Below, piece after piece: positions 10,551 to 22,739 of a DNA stretch of 64,000 bases; position 1 is the first letter of the stretch; each line of letters begins with the position of its first letter. The stretch lies in NCBI GenBank assembly GCA_963971425.1, contig OZ020524.1, positions 21,939,022 to 22,003,021 of the forward strand, written 5' to 3'. The DNA comes from Bryoerythrophyllum caledonicum. Taxonomy: Eukaryota; Streptophyta; Bryopsida; Pottiales; Pottiaceae. Under the pieces are notes generated by a model that was not told the origin of the DNA, ran no database searches, and saw only the letters and a list, made by a program, of their open reading frames with translations. The position numbers were made by a program, and so were the translations under genes.

Positions 10551-12735
10551 TGAGTCTAGGCCTAAAAGAAGGGATTGACATAATCCGAGAAGAAGAGCGG
10601 AAGAAAACTTAACTCCAACCCGCTTGTAAGCTGTGAGCCCAAAAATAGACCCCCTAAGAGAATCAATTTTTAGACCTACAAGGTCCTATTGTTACACCAC
10701 TTAACCATTCCTTATGATTAACTGTAGATTCTAATTTACTGGAGTTGGATCTTTGGCATATCTATTTATATATTTAGAATTTAATAATACTATTATTTTA
10801 ACCCAGTTAAGTGGACTCGATTAACCTTTTCTTGGAACTTAAACACTTAACTCCGGATAAATTAATTAGGTATAGGTAATTATTTAATTATTTGTTATCT
10901 AATTATTACGGTTATTATTTATTATGATTATTATTATTATTATTATTAATTTAATTTTTTTATTTTTTAATTTTTTAATTTTACTTGTTTTTTTTTTTAA
11001 ATTTTTTTAGTTTAGGTCGGCTGATCAGGCCTGATCCAGACCCTGTTTTGTGGCAGCAACTTCAGCAGCACTTATCTTTTGATTCGGAACTCCGAATCCA
11101 AAAAAATTTCCTCTCACAATGATCAGCAACTCATTTCCAACTTGAATGAACCACTTAGAACCAAAATTAGCAGGCCGAGGACATAGAAACCACCATCACA
11201 AGCAAGTTCCATGCACCAACGATCTCAACATAACATTATGATCCCAAAGACGATCTTATGCATATCAAATGGAATCAATGGGCTGTGGACCGGTTCAGTT
11301 CTGATGGAACTTGTGGCCAAATACCTAATTCTGGCAAAAATTTACCAACGCTTCCGCATGAGGTTCGGCCACCGGAATTTTAACACCTTGCTCCTCGTAG
11401 CTCTCCCACACCTTCTCTCCAGAGAGCACCGCGCGCGCAGGCTCTTGATCTCTCGCGCAAACACCTCCAGCTCCACAGCCCTCGCGCGCAGCTCCGCGAC
11501 AAACCGGGTGACGACCTCCAGCAAATCACACCAGACTCACATTCAACCACACCACTTGTGGTCAGAGGCGTTCACAAACGCCGGCACCCCTCCAGATCGA
11601 TCCTCCTCCTCGAGTCTTCCCAGCTCGCGGTACATTCACACCACCGCGCGCACACACGGCTCCGCGATCACCAACGCCGACCTTCAACAGCGCCTCCACA
11701 CCGGAGCTCCCACCGAATGAGCACTCCAGCGCGCTCTCTCTAAATCAAAAGAAAAAAAAACAGCTCTCTCTCCCGAGCTCCAAACCAGACCTCGTGATCA
11801 AAATCACGGACCCCGCAATCCAGGCAGCCACAACACCGACCGCCTCACACACACAAGGGAAACAAAATTAAAAAAACAACCGCACCTCGCACCTTGCGCA
11901 CACAGGTGCGCCCTCTCCGCCGAACTGCTTCCCGAACCGAGCCCAGCTCGTGCGAGCTCCTCCCGCGCACGTCGACCGCCGAGCACTCACTCGCAGGAGC
12001 TTCCTTCGCACACGTCGATGCGGCCTCTCCACCGAACTTCCACGCCCGAAGCCCCGGCTCGCAGCAGCCTCACACGCTTAGGCGCGCTCTCCAGATGCCG
12101 GCACTTCTCCACCGGAGCCTAACCGAACTCCCACCTCCGAATCTCCAGCCCACACACTCTCGGCGCACTCGGGCGCGAGCAAGAAAAAAAAACCACAACA
12201 CCCAAAAAAATAGAGTCTCCTACAAGAACCCAGCAGCCCCTCGTGGACCGCCTTCTCACAACAAAGAAAAACAGTAAGCTCCAGCTCGCTTGCTCGGAGG
12301 AGCCCCTCTTGCACACACCGATCCTCCAAAAACGAACGGCTCTCTTCCCCCCCTCGCGCACTCCGGCGCTCTCTCGACAAGAACAGTTTTCTCCAAAAAA
12401 AAACCGGCCCCCGAAAATCCCGAGAGCTCCAGCTCGCGAGCTCCAGGAGCTCTTCTCCCAACAGCTCTTCAGAGAAAAAGAAAACACACACCGAGCTCCC
12501 CAGCTCCCTCACTCCCAGGAATTCCACCTGGCCGGGTCCTTTTTTTTTTTTTTTTTTTTTTTTCTTTTCTTCCATGCCTCTCTCTTTTCCTTCCCCGACG
12601 AGACTGGCTTACCTTAATGAGGCAGCCCATAACCTCTCCCAGAAATGCAGAATTGGCTTCTTACAGCCGTCTTTGCATGTTTTTGGTTTATCACACATTA
12701 ATTCGCCGCCTTGCTCTTGACGAGCCGCTCTAAAA
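10551..12735. other. Gene-free: AT-rich then C-rich low-complexity tract
   Basis: 10700-11030 is AT-rich with ATT repeats. 11200-12540 is C-rich with many gagctc/cgcgc words, ending in a 23-base poly-T run (about 12541-12563). Several overlapping open frames exist on both strands, but they are compositional (few stops in C-rich DNA) and share no domain. I could not recognise any gene. Confidence 0.45.
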
Positions 12736-13851
12736 TTAAATCCATGGTGGCAAAAATTGTCATGTGGCATGTGCATGGAGAAGCACATCCACCCACTTCC
12801 TTTTTCTCTTCTTTTTCCCTTTTCTTTTTCTTTTGATCTTTTTAAAGACTATTACACTAGATCTAGTACTAACTACTGATGATTTTCAATTTACTTCTAA
12901 CTTCAAAAACTAACCACACAGCTGGACTCCCAGCACCCTAATTAGTCTACCTACATTTTCCTAGCATTTTTGGAGTTCATTAAGTATTTTTCCCGAGTGG
13001 TCAAACCGTCGACTAACTAGTCAACCCCTAGAAATAAATAGTAATTCAACTCGGAAAATTCTAGAAATTTTACCACTACTTCTACCTGCTAGGAGACACT
13101 CTTCCAATTTTTTCCCAAATTTGTTTACCCATTTCTCAATTTTTAGTCATTTTCCAAGGACTTTTCTTCCCCTTTTTTATCTTTCTCTTCATTTCCATTC
13201 CACTTCCACTACACTTTCAAGCATATTAGTAGGGAAGAGGAAAAAATAGGAACTTAGTGTCGCATCATGGCACTAGGCCTATTACTCTAGGAATTTTGAC
13301 TTTAATAGATGGGTTAACCGCTACTTTAACTAAAATTGGCTTAATACTATCAAAAACTCGAAAAAATGAAGAAAAAAGAGTGAGGGCCCACTTTGGCCAC
13401 CCACAGAAGCCTCAGAAGATTTCAAAAGTCGTGGGTAGAGCCATTGAACCTACTCCGATCGCCGTGGGCCCCGTTCGCTAGCCGCCTTACTAAGAATCCT
13501 TTTTCGCTTGCCCATGTCACTTCTGCTGGAAGATAACGCAATGGTTTGATTGCCGTCCGTCGAAGGTAAGAGGGTATCCCGTAAAGACCACCAGTTGGTA
13601 GCTCGGACAAGGTTAGTGCTGTGTTGGGCCCGAAAATGTTGGAGGAATGCTTGAACTGTGCGGCTGTAGAGCCCTCGGCTTCCTCAAAGCTGTGCATCTT
13701 CTGTCATCCAGACGACTACAGTTTTGCGCGTGTGGATGGTTGATACCTGCTGAAGTGCCCGTGGCCGGTATCCATCCCTGTGAACGGAAAATGAGATTAT
13801 CATTCTTGATTTCTACTAGACTCCCCCCGGTGTAGAGATGATGAGGACAAC
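12736..13851. other. No gene recognised
   Basis: Mixed-composition sequence without a supported frame. Short frames around 13420-13880 overlap on both strands and show no family features. Confidence 0.45.
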
Positions 13852-13945
13852 ACAAAACATAACTAACAGCAGAAAACATAACTAACATCAGAAAACATAG
13901 CTGACATCAGAAAACAAAACTAACATCAGAAAACATAATGTTGCA
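13852..13945 (+). repeat. Tandem repeat, about 20-bp unit
   Basis: Four imperfect head-to-tail copies of AAAACATAACTAACATCAG. Confidence 0.85.
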
Positions 13946-14261
13946 CAACAAGTACAGAATAAACTCACCAACAAATAGATAGAGTGCAAGTGTGGAATGC
14001 AAAATTGGGGGATGCAAAATCAAGAATGCAGGATTGAAGGATGGAAGAGTGGAGAATACATAGGAATAAGGGGGCTAAAGTCAACGGGGTGAGTAAAGAC
14101 ATGGCGGCCGGTAGGCGGTTGATTGGAGGGTCACATTCATAACATTGGTGGCTTGAATTATTCAATAATGGATTAGAAGGTTGATTGGGGGTTACATAAG
14201 AGACATTGGTTTGATTGGAGGTTAGGTGGTTTATTGGAGGGTACATCAATGATGTTGGAGG
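13946..14261. other. No gene; loose GGTTGATTGGAGG repeats
   Basis: The phrase ggttgattggaggGT recurs four times between 14110 and 14245 with variable spacing. Nothing else is supported. Confidence 0.45.
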
Positions 14262-14356
14262 CTTACACTATTTGTCAACTCATTTACAAATAGTGTAATA
14301 GGGTAAGTACACTATTCGTACCACTACACTAAACATAAATTTTAGTGTAGTGTCCA
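14262..14356 (-). repeat. ACTAAA-type dispersed repeat, short copy
   Basis: A 95-bp version of the repeat at 6164 and 23715, inverted. It contains CACTACACTAAACATAAATT and a hairpin made of ACACTATTTGT...ACAAATAGTGT at its left. It abuts the left end of the long-inverted-repeat element that follows. Confidence 0.65.
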
Positions 14357-14357
14357 A

Positions 14358-16345
14358 GGCGAACTGACCCCCTTGTTTCACCTCATGGAATGAAGGGGGC
14401 AGTAATTGCTTGTGGGATGCACCATCCCTCTTTGCCAGCCAAGTGGTGAAACTCCAGCCCTTTGGCACACAAACCCTCCCCCCCTCCCGGCATGTGCCAT
14501 AGCCCGTGCACTTCTCTCGCCTGTCGTGACACATTTCTCTACAAAATACCCGTGACGAGTATTGCCCCTGTAAAGCTTGTGTGTAGGAGCACAAATAGGG
14601 TTTGTTTCTGTACCTCCCTAAGTGTTCTCAAGTGCTATCATTTGTGCCCATCTGACACTAATATTGAATATATCATTTTCTTTCATGGTTTCCATTCCGT
14701 AGAAATTGATCCTTAGAGCTCATCTTTTGTGCTTAGGTATGTTGTCATTGAGAACTAGGGTTTGAGTTTTATATTTTCAAGTTTCTTGAGTGATACATTA
14801 GTTTCTTCAATAAGTGATTTATTATAGTCTAGGATATGAGGCGTATTTCAATCATTCCATTTAGTGTGACTTAGGGTTTTATGGCACAACTTTATGCTAG
14901 ATACATCATAGATGTAGATAGTGGCTTATTTCTTAAATTTGATTCTGTGCGTGACAGATATTGTGATTTGTATGCAAAGGCTCCCAAGGACATTTTAAGA
15001 AACTTTTGCTGTGCATGACAAGTATTGCCTTTCAAATGCATACTCAGGTACATTTACTGAGACATTTTTCCTTTGTGACGGATATCGTGATAAGAAACCA
15101 GAGACGTTCTGTTTCATAATCTTCTAGCGTGACGGGTATTTTGCTTGAAAAACAAAGTAACTTAGGGAATTTTCTTTAGTTGTCATCTCTGTGAAGGGTA
15201 TTCCTATGTATATTTTGTCTTTGCTACCCTTAGAATTACATAAATTTCTCATAATCTAAATAAACTTCTTTTCACATCTACCGCATTAAAAACAATGAAT
15301 ATTTATGTACTCAAATTGACCTATCCGCCTCTTTACTTTCCATTACAAAAATTGCCTTTCTTACATTCTAACTTTTTCTTATAGAGTTAACATGCCAAAA
15401 TCACGGAAGACTATCAACGTCCAGATTCTTCCGCCTAGACCTATTTCATTCCATGATATTACATGGGAGCATGCTAGTAGACAAGGATGGGGCAATGCAA
15501 GTGCAATTGTGCATTCATACATGGCTTCTCCGTACAAGGGACTTCCTTACAGACCCGGTCAAGAACGGCAAGTGGTAAGCCGGATAACTCTATCCCGTGC
15601 GATGGAAAAAACTACACATAAGCAAGAATGAAATAAGAATCGTACATCTTCAAACCTGTCTAAGCAATGCAAGACCTAATCACAACACTAAGAAGAATGA
15701 AAGAGAGTATTCTAAAATAACAATATCTGTCATGATTTTAAAACACACCTAAAACAACATTATGTAATGAAAAAATTGAAGCAATACTTGTTAGGACTTC
15801 GAAAAAAGCATAAAATTGTGCCATAAAAACCCTAAGTCTCACTAAATGGAATGATTGAAATATGCCTCATATCCTAAATTGTAATAAATCACTTGTAGAA
15901 GAAACTAATGTATTACTCAAGAAACTTGAAAATATAAAACTCAAACCCTAGTTCTCAATATCAACATACCTAAGCTCAAAAGATGATCTCAAAGGATCAA
16001 TCTCTGCGGAATGGAAACCATGAAAGAGAATGATATATTCAATATTAGTGTCAGATGGACACAAATTATAGCACTTGGGAACACTTGGTGAGGTATAGAA
16101 ACGAACCCTACACGTACTCCTACACACAAGCTTCACAGGAGGCAATGCCCATCACAGGTATTTTGTAGAGAAATGTGTCACCACCGGCGAGAAAAGCAGA
16201 CGGACCAAGGCACATGCCGGGAAGGGGGTTGTGTGCCAAAAGGGTGGGATTTTACCACATGGTTGGTCGGGAGGGATGATTCATCACACATGCAACTGCC
16301 CCCTTCATTCCACGAGGGGGAACGAGGGGGTTAGTTTGGCCCGTA
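14358..16345. mobile_element. DNA element with about 0.5-kb inverted ends
   Basis: The left arm (about 14358-14905) and right arm (about 15815-16345) are inverted copies of one another over roughly 500 bp. For example, tggcacacaaaccctccc on the left matches the complement of gggttgtgtgccaaaagg on the right, and AACTAGGGTTTGAGTTTTAT on the left matches the complement of ATAAAACTCAAACCCTAGTT on the right. The arms are roughly 85% alike by eye. The unique centre holds one short open frame. Very long inverted ends are typical of Mutator-like and foldback elements, but I could not confirm a 9-bp duplication, so the superfamily is inference. The left arm contains the repeated word GTGACGGATAT/GTGACGGGTAT. 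Confidence 0.75.
15392..15631 (+). CDS. Small hypothetical ORF inside the long-inverted-repeat element
   Basis: A 79-codon frame starting at an ATG (MPKSRKTINVQILPPRPISF) in the unique centre of the element, shortly after a pyrimidine-rich stretch. It has a protein-like composition (basic N terminus, then DITWEHASRQGWGNASAIVH). I do not recognise it. It may be cargo, a remnant of a captured exon, or non-coding. There is no transposase signature. Confidence 0.25.
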   Translation: MPKSRKTINVQILPPRPISFHDITWEHASRQGWGNASAIVHSYMASPYKGLPYRPGQERQVVSRITLSRAMEKTTHKQE

Positions 16346-16586
16346 GCCAATTGAGCCCCTCGTTGGGAGTTACCCAAGGTGGGCCCTGTCTTCAGTGCAT
16401 GGGGTCATTTTTCTGGCCCTCTTATTTAGGGGGTCCAAAGGCTTTTTTTGGATTTTTTGGACAAATTTGGGGTCGACAACCATAATTAGCCCGAGAGGCC
16501 CTCCATTTCTATAATTAGGGCCCCATCCAAATGCAAAATAGGGGCCAGGTTTGGCTCCACCATCTTGGGTAACTTCCAACAAGGGG
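16346..16586. mobile_element. MITE with GGGCCCCA-type interior, copy 1
   Basis: Inverted ends cccctcGTTGGGAGTTACCCAAG (left) and the complement of CTTGGGTAACTTCCAACaagg (right), about 25 bp. The interior phrases TCATTTTTCTGGCCCTC, TTAGGGCCCCATC and AAAATAGGGGCCAGGTTT recur in a second element at 59521-59786 that has different ends. It lies directly beside the long-inverted-repeat element. Confidence 0.65.
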
Positions 16587-16871
16587 ACAATTCGCCCTTG
16601 GCGTCAGTTCGCCCTGGGCCAGCTAACACTAACTCCATCCACCGGCGCTAGACTTGGGGATGACTGTACAGTATATGCTTGAATGACGCGGCCCGTGGAT
16701 AACCAAATCCTCGTAACACCAGAATAGCGAGATGCGACGAGCGCGTCCCGCATTTAAGTCACGCTTTATCCACTTCTAGATAACGCACATGTTGGATTCT
16801 GGGTGCAGCCTTTGAGGACGATTCTCTGTCGCCATCGCCGTGGAGCCAATGGGAACCTGGCCACTAATACG

Positions 16872-16996
16872 GACCAAAGACGAGGAAGAGGACGAGAAGG
16901 AGGACGAGGAAGAGGACGAGGAAGAGGACGAGGAAGAGGACGAGGAAGAGGACGAGGAAGAGGACGAGGAAGAGGACGAGGAAGAGGACGAGAAGG
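16872..16996 (+). repeat. 12-bp tandem repeat upstream of the LOV gene
   Basis: About nine copies of GAGGAAGAGGAC or close variants. Read in one frame this gives Arg-Gly repeats, in another Glu/Asp. It lies 100 bp before the chosen start codon of the LOV gene, in what should be its 5' leader, and is not in frame with it. Confidence 0.85.
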
Positions 16997-17095
16997 AGGA
17001 CGAGGAGGGGTCTTACTAGGAGGAGGACGAGGAGGAGTCTTACTAGTGCAGTTGATGAAGAAGAATTTGATTCTTGAGGAGAAACGCTGTGCGTC

Positions 17096-19010
17096 ATGTC
17101 ATTGGAGAGCACGTCGAGCGTTGCGATGGAGAATCTGAAGCTTGGCGGCAGCAGCAGCGGCAGTGCTGGCAGGTCGGGGAGCTTCGGGCCGGTGCGGCGC
17201 GCGGCGCGGATGGAGGAGCTGGTGGATAGCCTGAGCCGCGCGTACAACGAGCAGGTGGGGCACGCGCTAGGGCAGCATGAGTACAACTTCGTGCTGAGCG
17301 ACCCGCGCCTGCCAGACCACCCCATCGTGTTCGCGAGCGAGGGATTCCTGCGCATGACCGGGTACGAGCGCGACGAGGTGCTGGGGCGCAATTGCCGCTT
17401 CCTGCAGGGCCCCGACACGGATCGCGGTACCGTGGTGGAGATCCGGGATGCGATCCGCGAGGAGCGCGCATGCCAGGTGCGCATTCTGAATTACACCAAG
17501 CAGGGCGCGTCGTTCTGGAACCTCTTCCACATGGCGCCCATCTTCGCCAGCGACGGCCGCGTCGTGCACTACGTCGGCGTGCAGACGCCCATCGCCCCTG
17601 ACCTCGCGCCCGGAGGTGAAACCTCGAAACTGAAGTAGCACTGTTATCTCGGTTCTGAATTTCATCTCTGATAGGGCGAGTTATTTTGCTATTTGCAGGA
17701 GAGGCGAAGGTGGATGAGGAGGACGAGGCTGAGCCCGCGACGGCCGGCGAGGATTTGAAGCAGAGAGCCGCGTTGGCAGTGCAGACGGTGACCGGGGAGC
17801 TCACCCAGTCGAGCAAAGCGGAAGGCGCGGCCCTGCAGAGCTGCCGCGTCGGGCTGTCGAATGGCGTTGTAAGCTCGTCGTTGATGCTCTCGCTCACACG
17901 CATTCAGCAGAGCCTTGTCTTGTAAGCTACCGTGTTGTCAATTCGGTTTCTCGAGACTAATAGCGTAAATTAGGGTTCAAGCTTTTGAGATTATGAAAGT
18001 TGCTTAGTGTTTGTGGACATTTTTTTTTGCAGAGCCGACCCGAGCCTGCCGGATACGCCCATTGTCCACGCTAGCGACGTCTTCTGCGAACTAACAGGTC
18101 AGTTTGTGGCTGAAATGTCATTTCTCGCCGAGTGTCTGTAGCCGAAATGTCATTCCTCGCCTAAACACTTCTGTGCTGTGTATGGACAGGTTACAGTCGG
18201 GAGGAAGTCGTTGGTCGAAATTGCCGGTTCTTGCAAGGGCCTGACACAGATCCGGAGACTGTGCGAGAGGTGATTTTCGTTCATTTGAGAAGAATGCACT
18301 TCGGTGTGCAACTGTTTTAGACGTGCTGTATCTAATTGCTTTTGAAAGCTTACCGAGAGATTTCTAATTCATTAGGTTACTTCGCCAATAGTGTGCCAAT
18401 CTTGAATAATGGTGGGAGCCGCATTTAACGAATGGCATTGGAACCCTCGAGTACTAGGTTTAGGATTTCTGTGAGTATTCTTTTCCCCTGTGATTTGGTA
18501 TTCACTTCTGCTTATGCTTTTCCTTCCAGATCTATGAAGCCATCAAGGTAGAGAAGCCCTGCACCGTGAGAATTCTGAATTACAGGTGAGCATATCAACA
18601 TTCTAAACTTTAGACGTCTCTCTACTTAACAGAGCATCTACCTAGATTGTGTTGAATAGTTTAGCTTGCAAGTAACTACGACACGGCTTTGAAGCAGATG
18701 TTTCTCCGTTTCGATTATTATAAGCAGATATCTTGAATGAATGCTGATGCGTCCACCGATTTTGTGCAGGAAGGACAACACTCCGTTTTGGAACCACTTG
18801 CACGTCGCACCAGTCCGGAGCGCCACAGGCAAGGTTGCGTACTATGTGGGAGTACAGCTGGACGTGAGCGACGCCGATATCCCCTTGCGCGGCGGCTCCT
18901 TGAGTGCGAACGCCAAGCAGCTGAGCGCAGTGGGCGTGGTGCGTGTGGCGGTGCGCAGCTTGCAAGGATCCGGACTGCGGCGATCCTTCAAACCTCCCCA
19001 GCCCAACTAA
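17096..19010 (+). CDS. PAS/LOV protein with two LOV domains
   Basis: Blue-light receptor of the plant PAS/LOV protein (LLP/PLP, twin-LOV) family; flavin binding and light sensing are known for the family. Six exons by GT-AG rules: 17096-17615, 17699-17921, 18033-18097, 18190-18269, 18530-18585, 18770-19010. They join to 394 codons with phases agreeing at every junction. LOV1 spans about residues 60-165 with the photo-adduct motif GRNCRFLQG (Cys about 100) and ends with VHYVGVQT. An acidic linker follows. LOV2 begins [18 protein letters not shown], has a second GRNCRFLQG (Cys about 281), and ends [12 protein letters not shown]. No kinase or F-box follows, which separates it from phototropin and ZTL/FKF1. 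The start is the first ATG in the frame with the LOV1 region; a 12-bp repeat lies in the leader. Confidence 0.93.
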
Positions 19011-20161
19011 ACAACGCCCCGGTTCGGAAAAAAAGGCCCGGGTTCGAAATTAGGGTTTTCTACGTAAAATACATCGAGTCATTCTTTAGGAATAGAAATG
19101 ATTTGTCGACTTCTCAGAGATCAACTCCCGTGTACATTCTGTTCATTTGGTTATACTTCTATTGCTGCTTCAGATTCTATCTGTCATCGTCGAGATTGTT
19201 TCATGACGAAAGCTTTCTTCTGAGTAGAATTGTTCGTGGATTTTCCAGCATTTCTCGGTGTGATACTAGTCCAGAGAATCTGTTGTACGGGGTGTGGCTG
19301 GAATTCTGAGACGGTTCATGGCCAGAAGATGTTCTCAGCGATAGAGAAAGGAATTACAGAGCTAAGCTTGGTTATGCAAGAAATTATTACCTGTATTATC
19401 AATGCTGAGCCGCCACGGCTGAAGTTAATCAATGATTTATATCTCGGACAGGATTATGTAATAGAGAGAATTTAATTCTTTTGGATGACAGGGGTGTTTC
19501 AATCTAGAACTCCTTCAATAAGTATTACAGTGATTCTTAGCTACAGAGAGACGTATCAAAATAGGGAGGATTACCAAAATAGCTTAAATTGTGTGAAGTT
19601 TTGAGGATTGAATATGATGTGCAAGTGCAGAGAAAGGTAATTGTGACTTGGTGGCTTAACAGACGTGCAGGTGCAGAGAAAAACCAGCAGTCGTGTGAAG
19701 AAGTTTTGTGACTTGAAGACAGTGAAAGACGTAGTGGAGGAGAGCGAATAACCAAGCACGTTGTGGACGACTTGGTGAAGACAGTCGTCTAAAGAACGAC
19801 GTGGTGGCAAGCCAGCAACATCAGTTTGTAATTCTGCGCAATATGGTGAAAGAGGTGGACACGTTGCGTGTGAACGCAGGAGAAGAGAAAAGAATCAGAT
19901 GGAGGAGCAACACAAGCGAGGTGAGTAGAAGCAAGATTTGCATTGTAATTTGTAATGCCACCTAAAGTCTCAATAAGTTTTAGGCGTCTTAGAGATTTTG
20001 CCAGTGAAGAACGAGAGGTCATGTACATTGAATCTTAGCTGCTTTTTTTCTTCGTTAGTTGATTTGGACTGCTTTTCATTATTTAAAATGAGAAAAGAGG
20101 TCAAACTCATGGTATCTCTGCCTCACTTTACGAATAACTTCATTATTTTTTTTCTCTCTAG
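19011..20161. other. Downstream and intergenic region, no gene
   Basis: 3' region of the LOV gene and spacer. A phrase containing GTGCAGAGAAA followed by a GTGACTT-like word occurs twice (about 19625 and 19670). No supported gene; the missing N-terminal domains of the XH pseudogene were looked for here and not found. Confidence 0.4.
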
Positions 20162-21672
20162 GGTCGGAGGCTTGTGTTAATGTTCGTCAGGTGCACTTTG
20201 CAGATGTGGAAGCGATGCAATTAGAGGTCCAAGCCAGGGAAGCAGCACACTATGCGAGAGTGTTGTAGCAACAAATTACTCTTACAAGCAAGCTGCGAGA
20301 GCTTGAGAGCCGGTGTTTGAGAGCAGATATGCAGAGGAAGCAACGGAACGAGGCTGATCGCCAGCACTTTGAAAATGTAATTCCCCGAGCTACCTTTGCT
20401 CCATTTGTCCATAAAAGATTTTTCATACTCATTTGGCAGGCTCAAAAACTGCTGGACAAGGTTAACAGGTATGCTCAGGTGCTCGAACAGAAAAAGATCA
20501 TCAGATCAAAGCAGGAGGTGATAAAGCTATTTCGTAATATTATCAAATAGATAAGCTCCGAGTTTATTCTCTGGAGTCATTGAAGCTCAGAAATTTTCTG
20601 GTTTACTGATTTAGGGCGAGAACAAGGCGTTGGAAATTACCGTTCAGAACCAGAAGATGCAGCTGATGGAGAGACAGCAGCTTGAGCTACAGAAGCAGCA
20701 ATGTAGGAGATTGTAAAATTCAGTGAAATGGACAAAGAGCGAATTGCCGAGCGCGAATCTGAGCTTGTAGACAATGGAACGATGATCAATGCCTTGCTGA
20801 CAAAGGAGCGAGTAGCAAATGACCAGCTTGAGGAAGCAAGAGAAGCCGCCTGTCAGGTCAAAATTGTACCTCTTTTTCAGTCAGTCTGATAGTCATATAC
20901 CCTTTTTCATTGTTTCTTTGAAACAATTCCAAGTATTGCGCACGTATGGATCCGATGACAGAATTGGCCTTAAGAAGATTGGATGTATCAACAAAGGACC
21001 TTGGGTAGCTGCTTGCAAGAAGAAGTTCAAGTACCATGCGGACAGAGGGAAGTTGGTTATGTCAGCCATGATCTCGGAGTGGGAAGGTCGCATGAAGGGT
21101 TTAAGTTACTACCCTTACAAGTATGTGCAGCTTTAGGGCGGAGACAAGTGGAAGGTGAGCCCATGTGTCCCATTACACACGGTATTGTGCATGCTCTCTT
21201 TGCCTCAGAACTAGTGGTGCATGTGCTAGTTGGGAGCTACTGTTTGGGTTGATTTGGTATTTCATGCAAGTTTTTCTCGACCTTCATCATGCTTCTCCGT
21301 TCATGATCATGTGTCTTGCTTGCTTTGAGTTTCTGTATATTGTAGTGTGAAGATTTGAGGTTTGAGCCGTTCTATGTTTTGAGGTATATTGATCATGGAC
21401 TTCGAAGTATGCAGCGAGTTATAGACGAGAGGGACGAACACATAAAGATATTGAAGGAGGATTTGGGACCCGAGGTGATGCCAACTGTAGTCAACGCGTT
21501 TCTCAAGATGGAGGAATACAATGCGAGTGGGCGACTTCAATTCCTCGAAGCCTGGGACTTCGAGAAGAACCAGCGCGTTCTCCTCAAAGACATCTTGTTG
21601 TACCTCCGGGATCTACTTGACTCAGGCTGCAAGCCAGCCATAGCCGAGAAAAAGCGCGCCCCAGCAGTCTGA
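20162..21672 (+). pseudogene. XH-domain (FDM/IDN2-like) gene remnant
   Basis: Related to plant FDM/IDN2 proteins of RNA-directed DNA methylation. The C-terminal XH domain is recognisable in two exons: YGSDDRIGLKKIGCI and WVAACKKKFKYHADRGKL around 20945-21030, then VIDERDEHIKILKEDLGPEV with MEEYNASGRLQFLEAWDF to the stop near 21672. Upstream lie coiled-coil exons (MQLEVQAREAAHYARVL, AQKLLDKVNRYAQVLEQKK, MDKERIAERESELVDNG) bordered by plausible GT-AG sites. The zinc-finger/XS half expected at the N terminus is absent. There is an in-frame TAG in the first coiled-coil exon, another after YPYKYVQL, and an apparent one-base shift near 20700. It is therefore a partial, broken copy. The GC content is lower than in the intact genes. 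Confidence 0.75.
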
Positions 21673-22630
21673 CACAGGATGGTGTTTTGTTCAATTCCCA
21701 TTTTTTTCCACCACCAAATACCATTCAGGACCTCTACATAGGTGACTGAAAATGTGCTTCTGCTATTGTAGTAAAAATGTAACTGAAATGTTTTGTAATG
21801 TCCGGGCACTGTCAATGTGAGTAGGAACTCTCTTAATTTTGGTAATCTTCTGTAGATACTCATCAACGATGTCATAGATAGCTCTTTGAATTGGAAAACG
21901 ATTAATCTTAAAGTCTTCAATGGAGCTTAGACAAACGCAAATATATCTGGTCGGATCTCTTTCTTCTTGGTTTTAGTTATGCGGAAATGAATACAAGTGC
22001 TCAGATTTTCAGTGCAACTTTATAGGAGATTCTCCCACTTTCAATTCTTATGCGTGTACTTTCATGCCCGGATAATAGCTGCAGGTTTCGTACGAGCACT
22101 ACACCATTACTGGCTCACATCATGACCGTAAAGGGCGCCAAGAAAATGAACTCTTACAGAAAACTGCGATATACAGTATTATAATGTAACTTGCTTTCGT
22201 AAAAAGGGTGACAGTCATGAAATCCTTTGTCAAATTAAAACTCAAATGGGAATAATAATGACTGCTGATTCGTAAACTTGGGTATTGCATTGGACAGACC
22301 GAGCAATGGACACGAGGTGAAGTTGACCAATGCGTCATGGTACTCAACTGGTAAGTTATTCATTGGAGCTTATTGAGCAATTAATTTCGATGAAATTTTT
22401 TACGAGAAGGTTGTTCTTGCACATAGTGGATGTTGTGCAGGGTTGTCATACTGGACGGACGACCGGTTCGCCCGTTCAGTAGAGCTCTTGCCCGTCCGAA
22501 ACAGTCAACAAAGGGTTGACTTACCCGCTAGATAAAAAACAGGCGACGTGGCAGCCATGTTGGCACCACATTGGTGCCACGTAGGACAGGGTCATGTTTG
22601 AGTAGGGCGGGGACTAATGCCAAGACGGAG
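21673..22630. other. No gene recognised
   Basis: 3' region of the XH pseudogene, then unique sequence. At about 22448-22500 a word pair (ggacggacgaccggttcgcccg / gcccgtccgaaac) forms a partial inverted repeat. No coding frame is supported. Confidence 0.4.
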
Positions 22631-22720
22631 GTGGGGCGGAGACGTCCCCGCCCCACACGGGCAGGGGCGGGGACGTCTCCGCCTCTACTAGTGCAGGGGG
22701 GGGGACGTCCCCGCCCCTTC
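22631..22720 (+). repeat. GC-rich palindromic repeat cluster 1
   Basis: Three units built around GACGTC: GGGGCGGAGACGTCCCCGCC, GGGGCGGGGACGTCTCCGCC, GGGGGGGACGTCCCCGCCCC, about 33 bp apart. Each is nearly self-complementary. A matching cluster is at 25873-25974. The two bracket a 3.1-kb block that holds a TTAA element and the kinase-like gene. Confidence 0.8.
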
Positions 22721-22739
22721 ATGAGTTAGATTACAGTGT

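Noticed and set aside
11200-12735. Several overlapping open frames of 120-170 codons on both strands
   Set aside because: They arise from C-rich low-complexity sequence with few stops; no domains, and the frames contradict one another.
16803-17138. Arg-Gly-rich frame upstream of the LOV gene
   Set aside because: It is a translation of the 12-bp tandem repeat and is out of frame with the LOV protein; kept only as a remark on the leader.
18638-18965. Minus-strand frame opposite the last LOV exon
   Set aside because: Shadow of the coding exon on the other strand.
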